NCBI GenBank assembly: GCA_026985375.1
Contig: JALSQP010000076.1
Coordinates: 1 to 10,595, forward strand
Origin: Desulfurococcales archaeon
GTDB taxonomy: Archaea; Thermoproteota; Thermoprotei_A; Sulfolobales; Desulfurococcaceae
Length of the DNA stretch: 10,595 bases
Direction of reading: 5' to 3'
In this document: piece after piece, positions 7,545 to 10,595 of the stretch
How positions within the stretch are numbered: position 1 is the first letter of the stretch
Layout: the number at the start of each line of letters is the position of its first letter
Made by a program: the position numbers and the translations under genes
The notes under the pieces: generated by a model
The model's input: the letters and a program-made list of their open reading frames with translations, nothing else
Database searches by the model: none
Told to the model about the DNA's origin: nothing

Positions 7545-7615
7545 TTAATCCGCCCCTATGTACGATAAGTTTATGAATTGCATGGCCTCGGATATATTAT
7601 AATCGGTGGAAGGCT
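7545..7615. promoter_or_regulatory. Divergent promoter region between radical SAM and aminotransferase genes
   Basis: This 71-base gap must start both genes. For the plus-strand gene, AAGTTTATGAA (7567-7577) is a TATA candidate giving a start near 7597 and a short leader that keeps the SD GGTGGA (7605-7610). For the minus-strand gene, ATAATATATC read on the minus strand (7600-7591) would give a start near 7570 and a leader with SD AGGGGCGG. The two boxes lie crosswise, so initiation in one direction could hinder the other. All of this is inference from sequence. Confidence 0.4.
7605..7610 (+). promoter_or_regulatory. Shine-Dalgarno site deciding the TTG start of the aminotransferase
   Basis: GGTGGA lies 5 bases before the TTG at 7616. 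The resulting N-terminus (MDHYEKFYSRVAKSIQASEI) is normal for this family. Confidence 0.6.
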
Positions 7616-8830
7616 TTGGATCATTACGAGAAGTTCTATAGCCGTGTGGCAAAATCCATACAAGCCTCCGAGATCAGGGAGCTCCTTGCGATTATTAAGC
7701 AGAGACAAGACGTTATCAGCCTCGCTGGCGGTGTACCTGATCCTAGAACTTTCCCTACTGATTACCTCGCAAAAATAACCTATGATATAATCAAGAATAA
7801 AGGTACTTACGCTCTCCAGTACAGTGAGACGAAAGGTATATTGGAAGTCCGCGAGATGCTGTCTGAGTTTCTCTATAAAGCGAGAGGAATAGTTGTTGAT
7901 GCAGAAAACGTTATAATAACTACTGGTAGTCAGCAGGGACTCGACCTTATTGCAAGGGCTTTGATAGATCCGGGCGATGTTGTGATCACTGAGAATCCGT
8001 CATATCTTGCAGCTCTAGGCGCTTTCAAAATTAGAGGTGCAGAACTAGTAGGCATTAAGATAGACAAGAACGGTATGAGAACCGATATTCTCGAGGATAC
8101 CGTTAAGAAGCTCGTTAAAGAAGGTAAGAAGATAAAGTTTATCTACACCATTCCGGTAGCCCAGAACCCTGCCGGAACCACGATGCCTCCTGAGAGAAAG
8201 AAGCATTTAATAGAAATTGCCAACCAGTATGATATTCTCGTCCTCGAGGACGATCCTTACAGCTACTTTGTCTTCGATGACACCGTAGATATAAGGCCGG
8301 TTAAAACATGGGACACAGAGGATAGAGTCATCTACATGAGCACTATAAGCAAGATATTAGCACCGGGACTCAGAATAGGGTGGATAGCCGCGCCGAAAAT
8401 GCTCACCCGCAAATTAGAGCTAGTAAAACAATATATGGATCTCCATACCCCGACGCTCAATCAATACATAGTTGCCGAGGCCATCCGCTCAGGATTTATA
8501 ATGGAGCATGCAAACAAGATCGCCCCCTTATATAAGGAAAAAAGAGATGCCATGCTTAAAGCCATAAAAGAATACTTCCCCGAGAACGTATGGTATACAG
8601 AGCCTGTTGGCGGCTTCTTCGTGTTCGTATATGTCAACAAGCCAGGGTTTGACACTAAGAAACTAATGAAAGTCGCTCTAGACAAGTACAAGGTAGCATA
8701 TGTCCCTGGCAAAAGCTTCCACACCGACGGCTCAGGAGCAAACAGTATGAGACTCAGCTTCAGCTTCCCACCACCAGAAGTCATCGAAGAGGGCATTAGA
8801 AGACTTGCGGAGATGATTAAGAACGAGTAA
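7616..8830 (+). CDS. PLP-dependent class I/II aminotransferase, LysN (2-aminoadipate)-like
   Basis: Transfers an amino group between an amino acid and a 2-oxoacid using pyridoxal phosphate; cytosolic. Fold-type I motifs are all present: ISLAGGVPDP (34-43), LQYSETKG with Tyr69, TTGSQQGLDL phosphate-cup loop (102-111), QNPAGTTM with Asn184, LEDDPYSYF with Asp212 and Tyr215, the Schiff-base Lys246 in STISKILAPGLRIGW, and carboxylate-binding Arg379 in SMRLSFSF. The length of 404 is typical. The pattern matches the LysN/aromatic/2-aminoadipate group, whose archaeal members often accept several substrates (aminoadipate, aromatic, branched-chain). No lysine-biosynthesis genes are adjacent, so the substrate is not fixed by context. 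It starts with TTG behind GGTGGA. Its last 14 bases overlap the convergent dehydrogenase-like gene. Confidence 0.92.
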   Translation: MDHYEKFYSRVAKSIQASEIRELLAIIKQRQDVISLAGGVPDPRTFPTDYLAKITYDIIKNKGTYALQYSETKGILEVREMLSEFLYKARGIVVDAENVIITTGSQQGLDLIARALIDPGDVVITENPSYLAALGAFKIRGAELVGIKIDKNGMRTDILEDTVKKLVKEGKKIKFIYTIPVAQNPAGTTMPPERKKHLIEIANQYDILVLEDDPYSYFVFDDTVDIRPVKTWDTEDRVIYMSTISKILAPGLRIGWIAAPKMLTRKLELVKQYMDLHTPTLNQYIVAEAIRSGFIMEHANKIAPLYKEKRDAMLKAIKEYFPENVWYTEPVGGFFVFVYVNKPGFDTKKLMKVALDKYKVAYVPGKSFHTDGSGANSMRLSFSFPPPEVIEEGIRRLAEMIKNE

Positions 8831-9695
8831 ACGACACGATAACACCGAGCTTCGGCGGAGGCATTAATCCCAGTACATCTACAATATTGCTTAGCTCTAT
8901 AAAGCCTAGTAGCCTCCCAATTTTTTCGATAACATCTCTCTTATACTCGATCCTGGAAGGCATAGGCATAATGACATCTACTCTCCTGATAGAGGGCGTC
9001 AATATAATAGAAGTCATTCTAATTAAAGGAGAAACGACAAGCTTCGAAGCACTCCGCATTAGCAGGTTTTTGAGTACCCAGGGAGCATGCGAGGTATACA
9101 CAATCGATGAATATCCTTCTTTTAAATTTTCAAACGATTGGATAGGGAGAAGACCAACAGATCTAGCATACCTCAGAGACTCTCTCCTAACACATATAAT
9201 CTCAGGACTGCCATTATCTGAAAGAACATGTAGAGCAGTCATTAGGCCTGAAACACCGCAACCAATAATCACTGGGTTAGGTCCAGCCTCCAATGCTAGT
9301 CTATATGATAGTGAAGCAATACATGATAAGGCAGATAATGGTTTAGGTACAGTATTCGTTATACCTATAATGTGCTCTTCAGGAACAACAACATATGTGG
9401 ACAAAAGCCCATCGAGTTCAACAGACAATAGACCCTTCTCTGATACTGGTGAGACAAATGCAACCTTACCGCTAAGCCCTTCATCGGCTGATGGTGCCTC
9501 CAGAACCCTTACAACACCTGTTGAGCCAAGAACAACCGGTTTATCAATAGGATATATACCATTGATAACAGCGTTTTCAATACCATCAATAAATACGTGG
9601 AGGGGTTTACCAATGACATATCCCCTAGGAACAACTTGTGCCGGAGACTCCAAAGTTTTAACTACTCCATCATATACTATCTTCTCTACTCTCAA
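8817..9695 (-). CDS. Short medium-chain dehydrogenase/reductase (alcohol dehydrogenase-like) lacking zinc ligands
   Basis: Residues 1-115 look like the GroES-like domain of zinc-type alcohol dehydrogenases: YPIDKPVVLGSTGVVRVLE (48-66) aligns with the family's P-x-VLGHEGVG region, followed by a KVAFVSP strand and DGLLSTYVVVPEEHI (95-109). A Rossmann motif follows, VIIGCGVSGLMTALHVL (142-158), with GxGxxG at 145-150, so NAD(P) binding is plausible. The usual catalytic zinc ligands are absent: no Cys in the expected early position (IENAVINGIYP), and the His-Glu pair is replaced by Ser-Thr. No four-cysteine structural zinc loop is seen. It has 292 residues against about 340-350. It may be a zinc-independent oxidoreductase or a non-catalytic relative; the substrate is unknown. 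The TTG start has SD GGGTGG (9708-9703) 7 bases upstream. A 279-residue frame on the opposite strand is a shadow. Confidence 0.75.
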   Translation of the reverse strand: MRVEKIVYDGVVKTLESPAQVVPRGYVIGKPLHVFIDGIENAVINGIYPIDKPVVLGSTGVVRVLEAPSADEGLSGKVAFVSPVSEKGLLSVELDGLLSTYVVVPEEHIIGITNTVPKPLSALSCIASLSYRLALEAGPNPVIIGCGVSGLMTALHVLSDNGSPEIICVRRESLRYARSVGLLPIQSFENLKEGYSSIVYTSHAPWVLKNLLMRSASKLVVSPLIRMTSIILTPSIRRVDVIMPMPSRIEYKRDVIEKIGRLLGFIELSNIVDVLGLMPPPKLGVIVSFTRS

Positions 9696-9702
9696 ATACC
9701 AG

Positions 9703-9708
9703 CCACCC
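9703..9708 (-). promoter_or_regulatory. Shine-Dalgarno site for the dehydrogenase-like gene
   Basis: On the minus strand GGGTGG lies 7 bases before the TTG at 9695. It supports this strand as coding over the long opposite-strand open frame. Confidence 0.6.
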
Positions 9709-9751
9709 AGAATACTATTAGGGTGACAAGGAAATTAAGTAGGTTGTACTG
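9709..9751. promoter_or_regulatory. Divergent regulatory region between dehydrogenase-like gene and HTH regulator
   Basis: This short gap separates a regulator gene from a divergent enzyme-like gene, a common arrangement for local control and autoregulation. GGAAATTAAGTAGG (9730-9743) could act as BRE plus TATA for the plus strand. Its complement, ACTTAATTT, could serve the minus strand. An imperfect small inverted repeat AGTA-GGTTG-TACT (9738-9750) overlaps the regulator start region. The sites are tentative. Confidence 0.3.
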
Positions 9752-10111
9752 GTGATTACATTGGATGACGAGTACGGAATAGTTCATTGGATCAGCAAGG
9801 AGGCCAGATATAAGATAATCGAGCTACTCCTAACAACACGAAGTGTCAGACAATTAGCGAACGAGCTCGGCGTATCAGCAACAGCTGTGAAAAAATATAT
9901 CGAGCGAAAAACCCATCCAAGTGATGCAACAATGATAAAACTGCTAACAATACTTGCTCCGTACGAGCAAGACAAGGTATATGAGCTGATAGTAAATGAT
10001 TTATTTGATGCACTCGCAAGGCTAATAGAACTAATAGGGGACAATGAGCGCCTCCTTGATATGGTCAGGGAAAAATTAAAAGAGGTTGAACTATTCGTTG
10101 AGCAAAGATAA
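9752..10111 (+). CDS. Small helix-turn-helix DNA-binding protein, putative transcriptional regulator
   Basis: A 119-residue, mostly helical protein. Residues 31-52 (SVRQLANELGVSATAVKKYI and on) form a clear helix-turn-helix of the XRE/Cro-like type: LANELGVS is the first helix and turn, TAVKKYIER the recognition helix. The C-terminal part (about 74-119) is predicted long helix rich in Leu, Ile and charged residues and may dimerise. No ligand domain is seen. The start is ambiguous. GTG at 9752 has only a poor SD (AGGTTG, 9741-9746). TTG at 9761, three codons later, has a perfect GGTGAT (9751-9756) but only 4 bases of spacing. The gene is divergent from the dehydrogenase-like gene and overlaps the next gene, so it may control both and itself; that is inference. 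Confidence 0.75.
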   Translation: MITLDDEYGIVHWISKEARYKIIELLLTTRSVRQLANELGVSATAVKKYIERKTHPSDATMIKLLTILAPYEQDKVYELIVNDLFDALARLIELIGDNERLLDMVREKLKEVELFVEQR

Positions 10112-10478
10112 ACCGTTTTTCGCGACAGGCGAGATAGTTCAAGACTACTCATTGCTCAAAAAATATTGGGAACTGCTCAGGAAGAAAGGAAAAGACATTG
10201 AAGCCGCTCTTTTATCCAGAGAGGACTTTGATTATGTCAAGAAATTAATTGGGCAAAGACGGATCAAGCTGGACGAGATCTATGATGTCCTCATAAATTA
10301 TTTCATCGATAGAATCGATCCCGAGATAGCGCTCAATACATACAGGGAAACTTATGGTGTAGAAACAGATCCCGAGACAGCTAGGCGAAAAATAGCTGAG
10401 ATAATGGCTGGGTGGCTTATTGAGGCCTCAAGCTATCTTGGTGATATCAAGATAAACATTTCGTGGAAGAATAAGTAG
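10098..10478 (+). CDS. Small helical protein of unknown function, coupled to the HTH regulator gene
   Basis: I do not recognise a family. The protein has about 126 residues, is charged and mostly helical, with no signal peptide, membrane segment or cysteine. Visible features are YWELLRKKGKDIEAALLSRE, a central DYVKKLIGQRRIKLDEIYDV segment and a C-terminal AEIMAGWLIEASSYLGD helix. It overlaps the regulator gene by 14 bases, so the two are probably cotranslated and may act together. The chosen start is TTG at 10098, 8 bases after GAGGTTGA (10082-10089). An in-frame TTG at 10086, four codons earlier, has its GAGG directly adjacent and is less likely. It could be a partner or modulator of the HTH protein, but nothing in the sequence proves it. 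Confidence 0.65.
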   Translation: MSKDKPFFATGEIVQDYSLLKKYWELLRKKGKDIEAALLSREDFDYVKKLIGQRRIKLDEIYDVLINYFIDRIDPEIALNTYRETYGVETDPETARRKIAEIMAGWLIEASSYLGDIKINISWKNK

Positions 10479-10595
10479 GGGATGCTGAATCATATCGAGG
10501 ATCTCGAGCGGATCGTCCATGATAATATCACACCAATTACCAAAATCATCACAAATTATTACCCTTTCCTCGCAAATATTTAGAAGATCCCTTAA
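10428..10595 (-). CDS. Possible C-terminal part of a minus-strand gene running off the window
   Basis: Reading the minus strand from the window's end, one frame stays open for 55 codons and ends in TGA at 10430-10428. The product includes ERVIICDDFGNWCDIIMDD and PLEILDMIQHPLLILPR, which looks protein-like (alternating hydrophobic strands and acidic turns). The other minus-strand frames are interrupted. The last 51 bases would overlap the convergent unknown gene, longer than the other tail-to-tail overlaps here. A competing plus-strand frame from ATG 10482 encodes only 33 residues and has no clear SD. No family is recognised. Confidence 0.4.
   Translation of the reverse strand, partial: LRDLLNICEERVIICDDFGNWCDIIMDDPLEILDMIQHPLLILPRNVYLDITKIA

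Noticed and set aside
7578..7778. 66-residue plus-strand frame with an ATG just upstream of the aminotransferase
   Set aside because: It overlaps the aminotransferase in another frame, lacks an SD and has shadow-like composition. The TTG at 7616 with GGTGGA gives a normal family N-terminus.
8887..9726. 279-residue open frame on the plus strand opposite the dehydrogenase-like gene
   Set aside because: Its product is serine- and threonine-rich without recognisable motifs. The minus-strand frame has GroES-like and Rossmann motifs and a good SD, so this is a shadow.
9784..10152. 122-residue minus-strand frame opposite the HTH regulator
   Set aside because: It is a serine-rich shadow product. 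The plus strand encodes a clear helix-turn-helix.
1..10595. CRISPR array, tRNA, rRNA, insertion sequence or attachment site
   Set aside because: No spaced direct repeats, cloverleaf, rRNA sequence, transposase or flanking repeats were found by reading both strands.

Overview
The window looks like a piece of a hyperthermophilic crenarchaeal (Thermoproteota) chromosome, most likely Desulfurococcales-like. This rests on the archaeal-type HMG-CoA synthase with its DUF35 partner, oligopeptide-type ABC permeases with very large extracytoplasmic inserts, strong use of AGA/AGG and ATA codons, Shine-Dalgarno (SD) sites of the GGTGAT/GAGGTG type, and TTG as the commonest start codon. The assignment is from gene content and style only. 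No rRNA, tRNA, CRISPR array, insertion sequence or other mobile element was seen.

Layout, left to right. (1) 120-3358 (+): two oligopeptide/dipeptide-type ABC permease genes, translationally coupled (stop and start share one base). Each carries an unusual insert of about 200 or more residues after its first membrane helix, and the two inserts share motifs. No solute-binding protein or ATPase gene lies downstream, so those subunits must be upstream of the window or elsewhere. (2) 3455-6008 (+): a tightly packed mevalonate-pathway cluster of HMG-CoA synthase, a DUF35 zinc-ribbon/OB-fold protein and a highly divergent HMG-CoA reductase-like protein that appears to have lost the catalytic residues. 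The acetoacetyl-CoA thiolase gene often found between HMG-CoA synthase and DUF35 in archaea is absent. (3) 5979-7544 (-): a radical SAM protein related to the YgiQ/TIGR03960 type, convergent with and overlapping the reductase-like gene. (4) 7616-8830 (+): a LysN-like class I/II aminotransferase, divergent from the radical SAM gene across a 71-bp promoter region. (5) 8817-9695 (-): a short medium-chain dehydrogenase-like protein without the usual zinc ligands. (6) 9752-10478 (+): a small helix-turn-helix regulator gene overlapping a small gene of unknown function, divergent from the dehydrogenase-like gene. (7) 10428-10595 (-): a possible 3' end of a further gene running off the window.

How the genes relate. 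HMG-CoA synthase and DUF35 are known partners in the archaeal thiolase/HMG-CoA synthase complex, which makes HMG-CoA for isoprenoid lipids. The reductase-like third gene overlaps DUF35 by 20 bp and has a perfect GGTGAT ribosome-binding site, so it is probably expressed with them. Its loss of active-site residues suggests a structural or regulatory role rather than catalysis. It is the most interesting object in the window. The remaining genes look like ordinary accessory metabolism and regulation, packed with almost no spacers.
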